Assembly: GCF_000715075.1 (NCBI RefSeq)
Contig: NC_134095.1
Span: forward strand, 63,307,990 to 63,371,989
Length of the DNA stretch: 64,000 bases
From: Nicotiana tabacum
Lineage: Eukaryota > Streptophyta > Magnoliopsida > Solanales > Solanaceae
Direction: 5' to 3'
How positions within the stretch are numbered: position 1 is the first letter of the stretch; every line of letters starts with the position of its first letter. A program made the translations under genes and the position numbers. Below the pieces are notes generated by a model. The model saw nothing but the letters and a program-made list of their open reading frames with translations, searched no databases and was not told where the DNA came from. This document shows, one piece after another, positions 12,523-23,635 of the stretch.

Positions 12523-12970
12523 AGGGCAGAATGAGGTCTGTAGAAAGGGGATTGAATTTTGAGAGCTGGAAAAGTTGGAAAAGAATAGCCATTGTTTTTC
12601 ATTGCCTGGTTTTGGATCTGAAATAGCTAGAACTTTCTTCCTTTTACTTCTGCTTTATACTTGGGGAAGTTTATAGCTGCTGGTTATTTGTTGTTGCACT
12701 GCTGTTGCAACTTCTATTTATTACTACTGCTGCTGTTGATTCTCTTCTTCTTCTTCTTGTATTGTCAATACTAGGTACATGCTTCGAACACCCTTGATGT
12801 AGTTCCTTGAAGTTCACAAAATGGAAATATTCACAGATTTATGTTCATTTGTAGGTCGCCTGTTGTTTACAATTGGATGAATTGTTAGTTAATTATACCT
12901 AGTCGATATTGGTTATGTGTTTTGTATTATGTGAACAGTGGAGACATACGGATTGTAATTAAGAGCTAAC

Positions 12971-13056
12971 TGAACTGCTATGCTCATGTTGACATGCTGT
13001 TAGTTTACAAATTTGAACTGCTATGCTCATGTTGACATGCTGTTAGTTTACAAATT
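12971..13056 (+). repeat. 43-bp perfect tandem duplication
   Basis: The 43-bp unit beginning TGAACTGCTATGCTCATGTT occurs at 12971-13013 and again at 13014-13056 without a visible mismatch. The identity points to a recent duplication inside the solo LTR. Confidence 0.9.
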
Positions 13057-14791
13057 TGAGCTGTTAGGTTGTCAGTATGCTTTACCTAAACATGATTTGA
13101 GCTAGAGTTTGTGGTTATAACTGCTGCACCGGTATTTTAGGAGTGAGCTTACTTAAAGGATGATTTTGTGATTGTTGGCACTAGAACGTATTCAGCCATT
13201 GGTTAACGTATCTGTTTGTTGGTGATCTTAAGTTAGAACTCAATTGTTATAAGGTTTTGTTGGCCTTCCTGATTAGTTGGAAGTTTGATTCCTATTATGG
13301 CTCCACCTTGGTGACTGATTGAAATATGTTTGTGACTTATTGCTTACTGCTAATTGACAAAGGGTACATTCTATTGTTTCCATTTTTATACCATGTTCTT
13401 TCTAGGAGTCCAGGCAACAAAATTCACTAAAAATGAAATACAACAACCCATCTCTTTATGCTTGAATACTAGTTTATTATTGTTACAAAAGCTTACGTCT
13501 AATAAGCGACGAAAACAAAGGCGAACGAACTTGAGATTTTGAATGATGTCATATAATATTTGTTTGGTTGTGCTAATTTTGGTTCTGAATTATTCTGTTA
13601 ATGAGCCGTTTCGATAAATGTTTAAGCCATAAGGCCATTCTGAAATAAGGAATGTATAGCCTTGCAACTCATTTGGGCCAGCTGCCAGCCCAATGCCATT
13701 TCAGCTGAACGCTTAACTTCAATTTAACACAAGCCCAATAGTTATTAAGTTAGCTTGAACATTAGCCTAAAATAATTAGAATTCCTTTAAGCTCTCCTTA
13801 ATTAATTAGACTCTTACGATTGGTTTGGAGATGTTCCATATTATCCAAGCCAACAATTATGGCCCTCACTTAATTAACTTTCCTTTAGAAATCGAGGTGT
13901 GCCATTTAGTGAATTTTCCATGGCCTTGCAAAGTTAAAAACGCGTAGTGGCTTTTAAGGGCGATATTTTAATAAAGTTATTTTCATAAACTTGGGTGCGC
14001 ATTTATGTGACCCAAATCCAAATCTCAACGAAGTCGAAATGTGTCGCTAATCACGGGTACATTGATTGTGACGTGATTCGAGATGCATTTCCACGACGTT
14101 GCAAATTCCTTTTAAAAATAATGAATGAGACGAGCCTCGACAAACAAAAATACACAAGCTGCGGGGCCCTCTATACGTGTTGGTAAAATTACTTAGACTT
14201 TGGGATGGACCGTTTAGCAAAAATTTCACGGCCCTACCCAAAATAATGATACGCTAGTCGCTTTAGGCGCGTATTTAATAATGTTATCTTCTTAAACTCG
14301 GGTGCACATTTATGTGACCCAAATTCAAATCTCAACAGAGTTGAAATGTGTCAATAACCACGGGTGCATTGATGTGACGTAGTTCGAGATGTATTTTCAC
14401 AATGTTGCAATTCTCGGTAAAAATAATAATAACAAAAGCGGTAAACAGTTAAAAATTGCACATAGATTCAACATGTATAAAAATCAGATAATTAAACCGA
14501 ATATGATAGTTGAGCGACCGTGCTAGAACCACGGAACTCGGGAATGCCTAACACCTTCTCCCGGGTTAACAGAATTCCTTATCCGGATTTCTGGTGCGCA
14601 GACTGTTAAACAGAGTCATTCTTTTCATCGATTCGGGATTAAAATCGGTGACTTGGGACACCATAAATCTCCCAAGTGGCAACTCTAAAATAAATAAATA
14701 AATCCCGTTTCGATTGTCCTTTGATTGGAAAAACTCCTTTATATACTCCCTTAGCGGGGGGGTGTAGGTAAAAAGGAGGTGTGACAAGTTA

Positions 14792-15086
14792 TCGTCGCCG
14801 GTTGAGCCTGTAACATTTCGAATATCATCCGTAGATTTATCCCGTCTCCCCTATTGTTTTGAGTATTTTGCATCATTGATCGGGCTCTACCACGGATGCT
14901 ATTTTCGGGATCGGTAGGCAGGTTCATGTCTATAGCCACATGCGATTTAGTGTCCAACGGGTCCGCGACTGAAATTTCGATGGGATCAGCGGGTGGTACC
15001 TCGTTACCGGGCGCTATGTTATTATTTTCGTCGTGGTGACCAGACTCATTGTCAGTAGGTAGGGGTGCCAATTGTGAGTTTGACAT
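14792..15086 (-). pseudogene. Tat gag N-terminal fragment
   Basis: The minus-strand reading frame starts with ATG at 15086 (MSNSQLAPLPTDNESGHHDE), about 100 bp after the primer-binding site, and continues to FEMLQAQPATIT before being cut by the Ogre-group solo LTR at 14791. It is the low-complexity acidic N-terminus typical of Tat gag; no folded domain is visible in it. The remaining gag continues from 10226. The start is chosen as the first ATG after the leader. Confidence 0.7.
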
Positions 15087-15182
15087 TTTGAGCTTTAACC
15101 CGAAATTAGAGACACTTTAAAGAACAAGTGTAAAATAGTGTGTGTTATGGAATTTTGTATAAAATAACCACTATTATCCTTA

Positions 15183-15200
15183 GCCCCACTGTGGGCGCCA
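15183..15200 (-). other. Primer-binding site of the Tat element
   Basis: The minus strand reads TGGCGCCCACAGTGGGGC three bases after the LTR end ...GTAAACA. An 18-nt site starting TGG next to an LTR end in CA is the tRNA primer site. I do not assign the tRNA with confidence. Confidence 0.8.
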
Positions 15201-15203
15201 AAT

Positions 15204-15463
15204 TGTTTACCCTCAAAATCGGATAACAATTAAATATGTAAGTGGTTTTCAGGATACATGGATTAATCTGACACACATCAATGAATTGAATTGTAATTAA
15301 AGCGAATAATGATAAAATAAATTCAAACCGTGCGACTTGAATAGTTATTGCCTTGAAAAAACGAGTCTCACTTGAACTGGATGCAATTCAAACGATATCA
15401 GGTACAAAAGAACAGTAGCTCACAGAAAGAGAATAATGTTATATTGCTTTGGGATGAGTGTAA
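15204..15463 (-). repeat. Tat 5' LTR, R/U5 side (first half)
   Basis: On the minus strand this is the LTR part that ends ...GAGGGTAAACA next to the primer-binding site. Positions 15267-15463 match 1-200. It is cut by the Athila insertion at 15464 and resumes at 60657. Confidence 0.88.
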
Positions 15464-15674
15464 TGATAACTAGGGATTCTAGCCTATTTTATGCTCCTTT
15501 TTGCTTAGATTTTGGATTAAAAGTGTGTACAAGTATTCCCGAAAGCTAATTTATTGTGCTTGATTGCAATGTTTGGTCAAAAAGAGTCAAGGAAGTCATA
15601 ACCAGCTCAAAAAAGGAGTGAAACCTGCACAAGTTCAAAGGTGGGTCAAAAGAGCGCTGACAACGAAGAAACAA

Positions 15675-15940
15675 ACGCGGACGCAAAGGGTCCACCGCTG
15701 AGGCAGTCTTGATTTCGCTTTCAGCGGTGGCATAGTTCAGAGAGTGCATTTTGGGCTTAAAATGTCACCGCTGCCCGCGGTGAAATTGCGCGGCAGCAGT
15801 AGCTTTAGCGCGGCCACGGTGAAATTACCGCCCTCAACGGGAACCAGATTCAGAGAACCAAAAATGGAGCTAAAAAATGAAGACCGCGGTTCGCGGTAGT
15901 TATAGCGCTGCAGCGGTCCATTTTTCACTGTCAGCGGAAC
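15675..15940 (+). repeat. CpG-rich CCGC...GCGG word array in the Athila 5' LTR
   Basis: Words such as ACCGCTG, CCGCGGTGAAA, GCGGCCACGGTG and GTCAGCGGAACC recur at irregular 15-40 bp spacing in otherwise AT-rich DNA. The same cluster, more decayed by CG to TG changes, lies at 59412-59695. It ends 39 bp before the LTR TATA box. Confidence 0.75.
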
Positions 15941-15978
15941 CTTCGTAGGGGCATTTTTTATCAAAACATTTAGCTGCA

Positions 15979-15986
15979 TATAAATA
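15979..15986 (+). promoter_or_regulatory. TATA box of the Athila 5' LTR
   Basis: TATAAATA in GCTGCATATAAATAGTTC, conserved at 59733-59740 in the 3' LTR. It defines U3 (before) and R/U5 (after) within the LTR. Confidence 0.75.
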
Positions 15987-16907
15987 GTTCTTTTTGAGAT
16001 TTTTAGGTCATCTGTTGTTTAGAGAGCATGTGAACGGCCTCCTTTTACCTTTTTGAGTAATTTTAGAACATCTTTAGCAATTAAACTTAGATTTTAATCT
16101 TGTAATTACTTTTTATGGCTTATATTTCATCTCTATTTTTGATTTCTACTTTGATTATGAGTAGTTAAACCTATTAGCTAGGGGTGTGGCTCAACCCTAG
16201 TATGGGTATTTAATGGATCTTCAGTTTTAGGGTTTAAATTTTTATGGGTGAATGATATTTGGCTTGATTTATGCTTTAAATGTTGAATTGGTGGTTGCAA
16301 ACACTTATTTGTACCTTTTGGACTTAGGTTCTTCTTGAGAAAGAGATACTAAGTCTAGTAAATTCAAGCCAACAAGGAATTGGGGTGCATTCAAGAGATT
16401 GATAGCCCCAATTAAAGGGTTAAACCTAGAGATAGTAATACTCGACTTGAGACATATTTTCTTGCATTGTTTGACACCCAATTGGGCTTGATAAAGTCAA
16501 TTAGGGCAAAGTCACTCAAACTACCGAGAGGTATAGAGTGAATAGTTTCGTGCAATGGCTATATCATGATCCCAATTATAACAAGTTTGCCCTAAGTTTT
16601 AGATCCCGTTAGATACCCACCTAGGTGCAAGTCACTTCCCTAGTGCCTTTAGACCAATTAAGAAAACCCTACAAAAATATCATACTTAGCTTATTTTCCT
16701 GCATCATTAGTATTGAAGTAGAATAGTAAACAAACAAAGAATGATTGGAAGTGTAATTAAGAACATCGCACATTGCTAGATTAGATAGGAACCCAATTCC
16801 AAACATATCTTAGCTCTCTATGGATTCGATCTCGACCTTTCGGGTAAAAGCTGCATCGATCGCTCTTGCCACTCTATAGTGGTGTAGGGTTGGACACGAT
16901 CACTTTT

Positions 16908-16925
16908 TGGTGTCGTTGCCGGGGA
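16908..16925 (+). other. Athila primer-binding site (tRNA-Asp type)
   Basis: TGGTGTCGTTGCCGGGGA starts five bases after the LTR end. It equals the complement of the plant tRNA-Asp 3' end apart from two C-to-T changes (TGGCGCCG to TGGTGTCG). Confidence 0.88.
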
Positions 16926-17022
16926 GCTAAGCGGTTTGGTTATCTATCTGACTAGTTTTTGTGTCTTGTTTTTCTTTCCTTTTGTGTTACTAACTTGTGT
17001 GTGTCATCAATTCAGGTACAAA

Positions 17023-18620
17023 ATGGAAAACAATGATTCTCTTGGAAATGTTCTCCCGGGGGAGGAGGTAGATGATAATGGTGAAGATGAGGTGCCTCTA
17101 ATACCTCAAGGTCAACAAAGGGGCCGCCAGGCCAATGACAAGGCTCCAGACCCTCCCCCTCCTCCTCCAAGAGTCACTCCTCAGGTGATTCCAAATAAAG
17201 GATACGCAAGTGCAATTGTCCCACTCCGGATCCGGGCGAGCAATTTTCAAATTACAAATGTGATATTGACTTTATTGGATCAAGGAGGGTATTTCACAGG
17301 CGCTCCCCATCAGAATGCATATAAACATATTAAAGGCTTTGTGGATACCTGTTGGGGAAGCAAACAGACCAATGTGTTGGATGATGCATTGAGATTGAGA
17401 TTGTTCCCTTTTTCACTTAGAGGGAAAGCTTTGGACTGGCTCGAAAGGCTTTCCAACCATTCCATCACTACATGGGATGAGTTGGCGGACAAGTTTATAG
17501 CTAACTTTTTCTCGCCAAGGCATATGGTGACTTTTAGAGATGAGATTTTGGCCTTCAAACAGGAACCTAATGAACCACTTCATGAGATCTGGGAGAGATA
17601 TCAGACAATGGTGAAAGAATGTCCGAACAATGACATGACCAAAGCAATGATCCAGCAGACATTCTACCATGGCATTAACACGACCAATTAGTGTGTAGTG
17701 AACCAACTAGCAGGGGGAAATTTTATGAACACACCTTATGTTGAGGCGTGTGAGATATTGGATGAGATGGCAGATACTTCCTCAGCTTGGCAAAGTCGAG
17801 CTAATGTGCCATAGGGTGATCCGACTATCATTCACTTGCACAAAGAGCTCCACGACCATGTTCAGGCAATAACAGAGTTAACTACAACAATGAACCAGTT
17901 GGCAAAAGCTCAATTGCAACAAATTCAAGCACCGAGGCAAGTAAATGCTATGGAAGGTGTCAACATGTTGGTCAACAAGAGGTGACAAAGAGGTTAACAA
18001 GGTCAAGGTAGTCCAGATCAATATGAGCAGTGGGTAGTGGTGGTTTCAACCAAGATGATGGGTATGATGAGCAAAGTGAAGAATTGTAGTACATGAACAA
18101 TTATCAAGGACAAAGGGGCAATGCTCCTAACCAACAATAATAGTGGAGATCCCAAGGAAATTGGGGGAATCAAAACCAACAAGGAAATAGCAACTAGGGG
18201 AACAACAATCACAATTGGGGCAATCAGAACAACCAGGGCAACTAGAGTGACAACAACAACAATTGGGGAGGAAACAACAACCAAGGGGGTTGGAATAATG
18301 GCAATCAAGGGAATCAGGGGCAAGGCTTTCAAAGGCCTCCGATGTATCAACAACCAAACAACCCACCTCCATTTCTGTCTCAAGGTCCTAGCTCGTCAAA
18401 TAATGATATGGGAACGATCGAGATGATGTTTGAACAAATGATGAAAAAGAATGCCGACTCTGATGCCCAGTTGGCATCCCATAATACTTCAATCCAAATT
18501 TTGGAGGTTCAACTTGGCCAGATTTCTCAATCTTTGAATACTCGCCCTAAGGAGGCTCTACCTAGTGATACGGTAGTAAACCCAAAGGGTGGAACAATAA
18601 TAGGCATACAATGGCGATGA
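17023..18620 (+). pseudogene. Athila gag
   Basis: Gag coats the element RNA. The ATG at 17023 (MENNDSLGNVLPGEE) is the first after the leader and opens an acidic and proline-rich N-terminus. The retrotransposon gag domain spans about 17370-17690, with LFPFSLRGKALDWLERL and TTWDELADKFIANFFSP as signature helices. A stop at 17689-17691 (TAG) ends the long frame; homology goes on past it (NTPYVEACEILDEMADTSSA). Further stops and frameshifts lie near 17815, 17985 and 18060. A C-terminal Asn/Gln/Gly-rich tract (18060-18330; NNHNWGNQNNQGN style) replaces a classic zinc knuckle, then a short segment with EMMFEQMMKKNADSDAQLAS (18425-18475). Pseudogene by these breaks. Confidence 0.85.
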
Positions 18621-19922
18621 TCACAAGAAGCGGTCGAGGTGGTGATGTGAATACCTCCAAGCAAAAGGAAGTTGTGAGTGATGAGGTTCAAGTGCAAGAT
18701 GATGATGTTCCTATAGTTGATGAGCAAGCGAGTGAAGAGAATTTGAATACGAAAGTGAGAATTGATATTCATGATAATGAGGTGGAGACTCAAGATGACG
18801 TGAACCCATCTAGGGAACACGTAATAGACATACCAGAAATGGTAGTGCCCAAGGCTAAGGCTCCCTTGCCAAGACCTCCTCCACCTTACTCTTAAAGACT
18901 GGCGAAGCAAAAGAATGAAAACCAATTTAAGAAGTTTATTAAGATGATGAAAAGCTTGTCAATCAATGTTCCTTTGGTGAAAGCTCTTGAGCAAATGCCG
19001 GGTTACGCCAAGTTCATGAAAGACTTGGTGACTTAAAAGAGATCCATGGATTGTGAGACCATCAAAATGACTCATTAAGTAAGTGTAATTGTGAACTCAA
19101 TGGCTTCAAAGCTTGAAGATCCCGATGCTTTCACCATTCCATGTACCATTGGGAGTGCAGATTTTGGAAAAGGCATTATGTGATTTGGGAGCAAGTATCA
19201 ATTTGATGCCTTACTCCGTGTTCAAAATGTATTGGTCAACCGAAAGCTACTTCAATGAGATTGTTAATGGTGTATAGAACAATGAAGAGGCCGCTAGGTA
19301 TTATTGATGATGTTCTTGTTCGGGTGGACAAGTTTATTTTGCCTGCTGACTTTGTGATTTTGGACTGCGAGGTCGACTATGAGGTGCCGATAATATTGGG
19401 AAGCCTTTCCTTGCAACTGGGAAAACATTGGTTGATGTGGAAGCAAGGGAGCTCACCTTCTGGGTGGGTGATGAAAAAGTGGTCTTTCATGTGTGCAAAT
19501 CAATGAGGCAGACGAATAGTACTGAAGTGTGCTCTTTTGTGGATCTTGTCATGGAGGTGATAGTCGATGATACTAGTGCTATAGTCAATGTGGAGGATCC
19601 TTTAGAAGCGGTATTGTTGAACCTTGATATGAATAAGGATGAAGGTCGGGTGGAGTGTGTCAATGCTTTGCACGGAATGGGCTCTTATTCTTATGAGCCC
19701 CGTAAGCTCTCTTTGGATCTTGAGAATAGAAAGACTCCGCCAACAAAGCCCTCAATTGAGGAACCCCATGTTTTGGAGTTGAAGCCTTTGCCTTCACACC
19801 TCAGGTATAAATTCTTAAGCCCTAGTTCAACTTTACCTATTATTCTTTCATCTTGTCTTACTAACGTGCAGGTAGATGCAACACTAGAGGTGCTCCAAAG
19901 TAGGAAGAAGGCAATTGGATGA
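18611..19922 (+). pseudogene. Athila protease region and linker to RT
   Basis: A linker (18611-18895, ending in a PLPRPPPPYS proline run) leads to the retropepsin region: TIPCTIGSADF at about 19130, then the active-site stretch [15 protein letters not shown] near 19177-19221, with the D-x-G-A box of Athila proteases. Downstream [12 protein letters not shown] (19390) and [19 protein letters not shown] match the end of the domain. At least two frameshifts separate these blocks (19165-19260 and 19420). The frame then runs from 19428 through SSTLPIILSSCLTNVQVDATLEVL to a TGA at 19920 that replaces a Trp codon, beyond which RT begins in the same frame. Cleaved gag-pol is not possible from this copy. 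Confidence 0.75.
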
Positions 19923-21365
19923 ATTTTAGCTGATATTCGGGGAATAAGACCCGCCTTTTGCAAGCACAAGATTATACTTAAAGATGATGCAAAGCCTTCC
20001 GTGGAACATCAAAGGAGGTTGAACGAGGCTATGCAAGAGGTTGTCAAAAAGGAGGTGATCAAGTGGTTAGATGTAGGGGTTGTATACCCCATCTCAAATA
20101 GTTCTTGGACTTCGCCGGTGCAATGTGTGCCGAAGAAGGGTGGTATAACTGTGGTTACCAATGAGCAAAATGAGTTGATTCCCACCAGGACTGTCACCAG
20201 ATAGAGGGTGTGCATGGACTACCGCAAGTTGAATAAAGTGACCCGCAATGATCATTTTCCATTGCCCTTTCTTGACCAAATGCTAGATAGACTAGCTGGG
20301 CGTGCCTTTTACTGTTTCTTAGATGGGTACTCAGGTTACAACCAGATTTTGATTACTCCGGAAGACCAGGAGAAAACCACCTTCACGTGTCCGTACGACA
20401 CCTTTGCATTTTCTAGGACTTCTTGGAAGTGTTCGTGGATGATTTCAGTATTTTTGGTGACTCCTTTGATGAGTGTTTGAAGAATCTTGACAAGGTGTTA
20501 GCCCAATGTGAAGAGACAAATCTTGTACTTAACTGGGAAAAATGCCACTTTATGGTCGATGAGGGCATTGTCCTCGGCCATAAGATCTCAAAGCATGATA
20601 TAGAAGTGGACAAGGCTAAGATTGAAGTGATTTCAAAGCTTCCTCCTCCTACTTCAGTCAAGGGGGTTAGGAGTTTTCTTAGGCATGCGGGGTTTTACCG
20701 AAGATTCATCAAAGACTTTTCTAAGGTAGTGAATCCTTTGTGCAAGTTATTGGAAAAGGATTCCAAGTTCGTGTTTAATAATGAATGCATGAATCTCAAG
20801 TACAAATTGACAACCACTCCTATTATTACCGCACCCAATTGGAGCTTACCTTTTGAGCTCATGTGTGACACAAGTGATGTTGCGGTAGGAGCAGTCTTGG
20901 GTCAAAGAGTAAACAAAATGTTTCACCTGGTGTATTATGCAAGCAAAACAATGAATGATGCTCAAGTGAATTACACGATGACGAAAAAAGAGTTGCTAGC
21001 AATTGTGTTTGCAATGGAGAAGTTTAGACCTTATCTCATGGGTGTCAAGGTGATAGTTCATACTGACCATGCAACACTTCGTTACTTGATGACAAAGAAG
21101 GATTCTAAGGCTCGGTTAATGAGATGGGTTCTATTCCTTCAAGAGTTTGACCTTGAGATTGTTGATCAGAAAGGGAGTGAAAACCAAGTGGCGGACCACT
21201 TGTCCCTCTTGGAGGAAGAGGGGAGGCCCCGTGATGGCATCGAAATTAATGATTCATTCCCTGATGAGCAACTCCTCTCTCTATCTGTGAATAGAATGCC
21301 TTGGTTTGCTGATGTTGCTAACTTTCTTGTGACCAGCATTATCCCGTGTGAGCTCTCTTCTAACT
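19923..21365 (+). pseudogene. Athila reverse transcriptase and RNase H, RT with internal deletion
   Basis: RT reads EVVKKEVIKWLDVGVVYPIS, then VQCVPKKGGITVVTNEQNEL, a TAG at 20202 in place of Trp, VCMDYRKLNKVTRNDHFPLP and FLDGYSGYNQI. At about 20413 the sequence jumps from TFAF to [14 protein letters not shown]: some 27 codons holding the F-G-L-x-N-A-P motif are gone and the frame shifts. FVDD at 20429-20440 is the catalytic Y-x-D-D box variant. From 20423 a 314-codon frame continues through the thumb ([16 protein letters not shown]) and RNase H with its acidic residues in [22 protein letters not shown] and VADHLS. RNase H looks complete; RT cannot be. The frame ends at 21365. Confidence 0.87.
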
Positions 21366-22156
21366 AAAGGAAGAAGCTTAAACGAGATAGTTTGGACTAC
21401 TACTGGGATGAGCCTTACTTGTTCAAAATCTGTAATGATGGTGTGATCCGGAGATGTGTTCCGAAAGAGGAGCAAATGAGTATTCTAGATGCTTATCATT
21501 CCTCTCCCTACGTTGGTCATCATGGTGGGGCGAGGACAGCTTCAAAGGTGCTTAGCTGTGGTTTTTATTGGCCTACATTATACAAGGATGCAGGTGAGCT
21601 TGTGAAGAGATGTGATGAGTGTCAAAGAGCAGGTGGAGTTTCAAAGAAGGATGAAATGCCTCTCACTACTATTCTTGAATTTGACATATTTGATGTGTGG
21701 GGCATTGACATCAAGGACCCTTTGTGAGTTCATGTGGCAAAACATACATTCTAGTGGCCGTTGATTATGTTTCCAAATAGGTTGAGGTTGTGGCTTTACC
21801 CAACAACGAGGCCCAAAGTGTGGTGGCTTTTCTCAAGAAGAATATCTTTACTCGGTTTGATACTCCTAGAGCAATCATCAGTGATGGGGGTTCTCATTTC
21901 TGCAATAAGGCATTTGACACTTTGCTTGCAAGGTATAGTGTCAATCACAAGGTTTTAACCCCTTACCATTGTTATACCCCATTTTAACACGGATCAAATT
22001 AGAGTATAACATATTGGTGATTCTTGAATTAATTATTAACTAAAGAGTCGCCACCTACCTATATTAAAAGGTGAGTTAGGGCACCCTAAATTATCTATTA
22101 TTAACTATGTATGGTCTACTAAACATTAGAGATTCTAAGGTAAGAGTTCGATTAAT

Positions 22157-22187
22157 CTTAAAGAGAAGGTGTAAGGCACTCCTTAAG
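22157..22187 (-). ncRNA. Conserved LTR hairpin (candidate structured RNA leader element)
   Basis: On the minus strand CTTAAGGAG, loop TGCCTTACACCTT, CTCTTTAAG form a 9-bp stem with one G-U pair. The loop differs by one base from the Ogre LTR loop at 37200-37212 while the stem sequence is different but still pairs. Confidence 0.55.
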
Positions 22188-23627
22188 ATCCACATTAAAA
22201 TGGTTTACCAACCGGACTTAAGTTAATTGATTAATGCTAAGACTTAATGTTATGTCTAAAGAGTTCTACAAGTCTACGTGCATGTAAAAAAGTAGATTAA
22301 CTTAATAGAAGATTTGGTTAAACTCACGTTTTGCTCATTTTACAAAGCTAATTCCAAAAGTTCAAATAAGAAAACAATTCCATAGTTGAAAAACCAATGT
22401 TGTTGTTTAAAGAAAAGGACGACAGTCAATATTTTAAGCACACTTACAGTTCAATTCTAATACCTCAAACCTGAATCAAGCTAACCAAATTCTTAATATC
22501 CTTATGTCTAGATGTTATGTTCTATGTGATATGATGAGTACCTCTATTATTATCCATACGTAAACACCTCACTGAATTGATATAGTATCACATAACAATT
22601 AAGATTCTAACATATTAAGAAACAACATTGTGATTAACGCAGAAATCAAAAGGACAATTGACTGGCTTCTCCGCCAACATCCCACGCGGGATAATTTTGT
22701 TGTTTTATCACTACATCAGCAGTGAGAACGTAAAAAGTGTGCTGAGTCCATGCAGGTATAGTGCTGCAGCGTCGTCGAGTCTCAAAGTGGGACACTTCCG
22801 CTCCGGTGTTCATGTGAAACTAAGAAAGAAAGAAAACAAAACAATTAGAAGTGGGACATCTACATCATAAACTTTCATAAGAAATAGCTAAAGTGAAAAA
22901 AACATATTGTTATCTAATTTAAAGTCCTAATGCAGGATCTCTAAACCGAAAATAAAAATATGTGATATAACTCCTAAAGCATGACCACCAGTTAGAGGGT
23001 GCATCCCACAAAATGAAAGTTCAAATACAATTCTTTCATGGAAAAAAAGAGAAATCTTTATGGACATGGTTCATCGGGCAGTTTTGGACAAAATAACAGA
23101 ACATCAACAACAAGATTTAGACCACACATGTCTAGGTAAGAGAACATTCATTAGTGCGACGCTTAATAGAAATTCCACTTCAGTAATCTTTCCTATATAA
23201 CATGGTATCTAAAACATGGAATCAAATTAATTGAGACTGACATAGAGCAAGTAAAATTAGATGGTCACTTCATTGCATATTTATTAATCACGTTTTTTGC
23301 CGAAATGTGACCAGAATAACAATAACCTAAGAACTATCTCTTTAGATAAAATAGGAGACCTTAAATCATAACTTCTAGCTATATGAAACAAATAATATCA
23401 CATTGACAGCAAAAGCAAAAGAAAAATAATAATGAAAAGACAAGAAAAAAACTGACCTTTTATGGGGCAGTGAACTGTAGGCTTTGAGGTCTCAGATCCA
23501 CTACTGTTCACTACTAAACTGAAATTTAGAACTTGAATGTAAATTGAAGCACGATTTTTTTTTTTTGGTGATTCAAGCCTGGTTTTTACCTGTGCTCAAG
23601 CTTGGTTTAGGCTGAAGGTTTTAGGAG

Positions 23628-23635
23628 TATTTATA
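23628..23635 (-). promoter_or_regulatory. TATA box of the minus-strand solo LTR
   Basis: The minus strand reads TATAAATA in TCGCCTATAAATACTCC, a good plant TATA context. It sets the orientation of the solo LTR and would send RNA toward lower coordinates, antisense to the interrupted integrase. Confidence 0.65.

Larger units (their letters stand above)
10232..14786 (+). mobile_element. Ogre-group solo LTR inserted in Tat gag (TSD AGTTA)
   Basis: The unit starts TGTGAGCACGTGATTTTTG and ends GGAGGTGTGACA, the same termini as the full Ogre LTRs at 33705 and 51703, and is flanked by the direct repeat AGTTA (10227-10231 and 14787-14791). Gag reading resumes on both sides. At 4555 bp it is about 800 bp longer than the other Ogre LTRs, so it belongs to a related subfamily. 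No gag or pol lies inside, so it is a solo LTR from LTR-LTR recombination. The terminal ~270 bp (14520-14786) are closely alike to the other Ogre LTR ends. Small ORFs in it (for instance 10724-10921) match nothing I recognise. Confidence 0.92.
15464..16902 (+). repeat. Athila 5' LTR
   Basis: Pairs with 59198-60656. It begins TGATAACTAGGG, ends TGGACACGATCA and is followed by the primer site. The first 500 bp differ at many sites from the 3' LTR, mostly CG to TG/CA changes plus a ~20-bp indel near 15890; the last 850 bp are much more alike. Confidence 0.93.

Noticed and set aside
18018..18383. Minus-strand ORFs 18018-18383 and 18127-18372 rich in Leu, Ile, Val and Cys
   Set aside because: They are the reverse complement of the Asn/Gln/Gly-rich gag tract; the hydrophobic look comes from the repeat composition.
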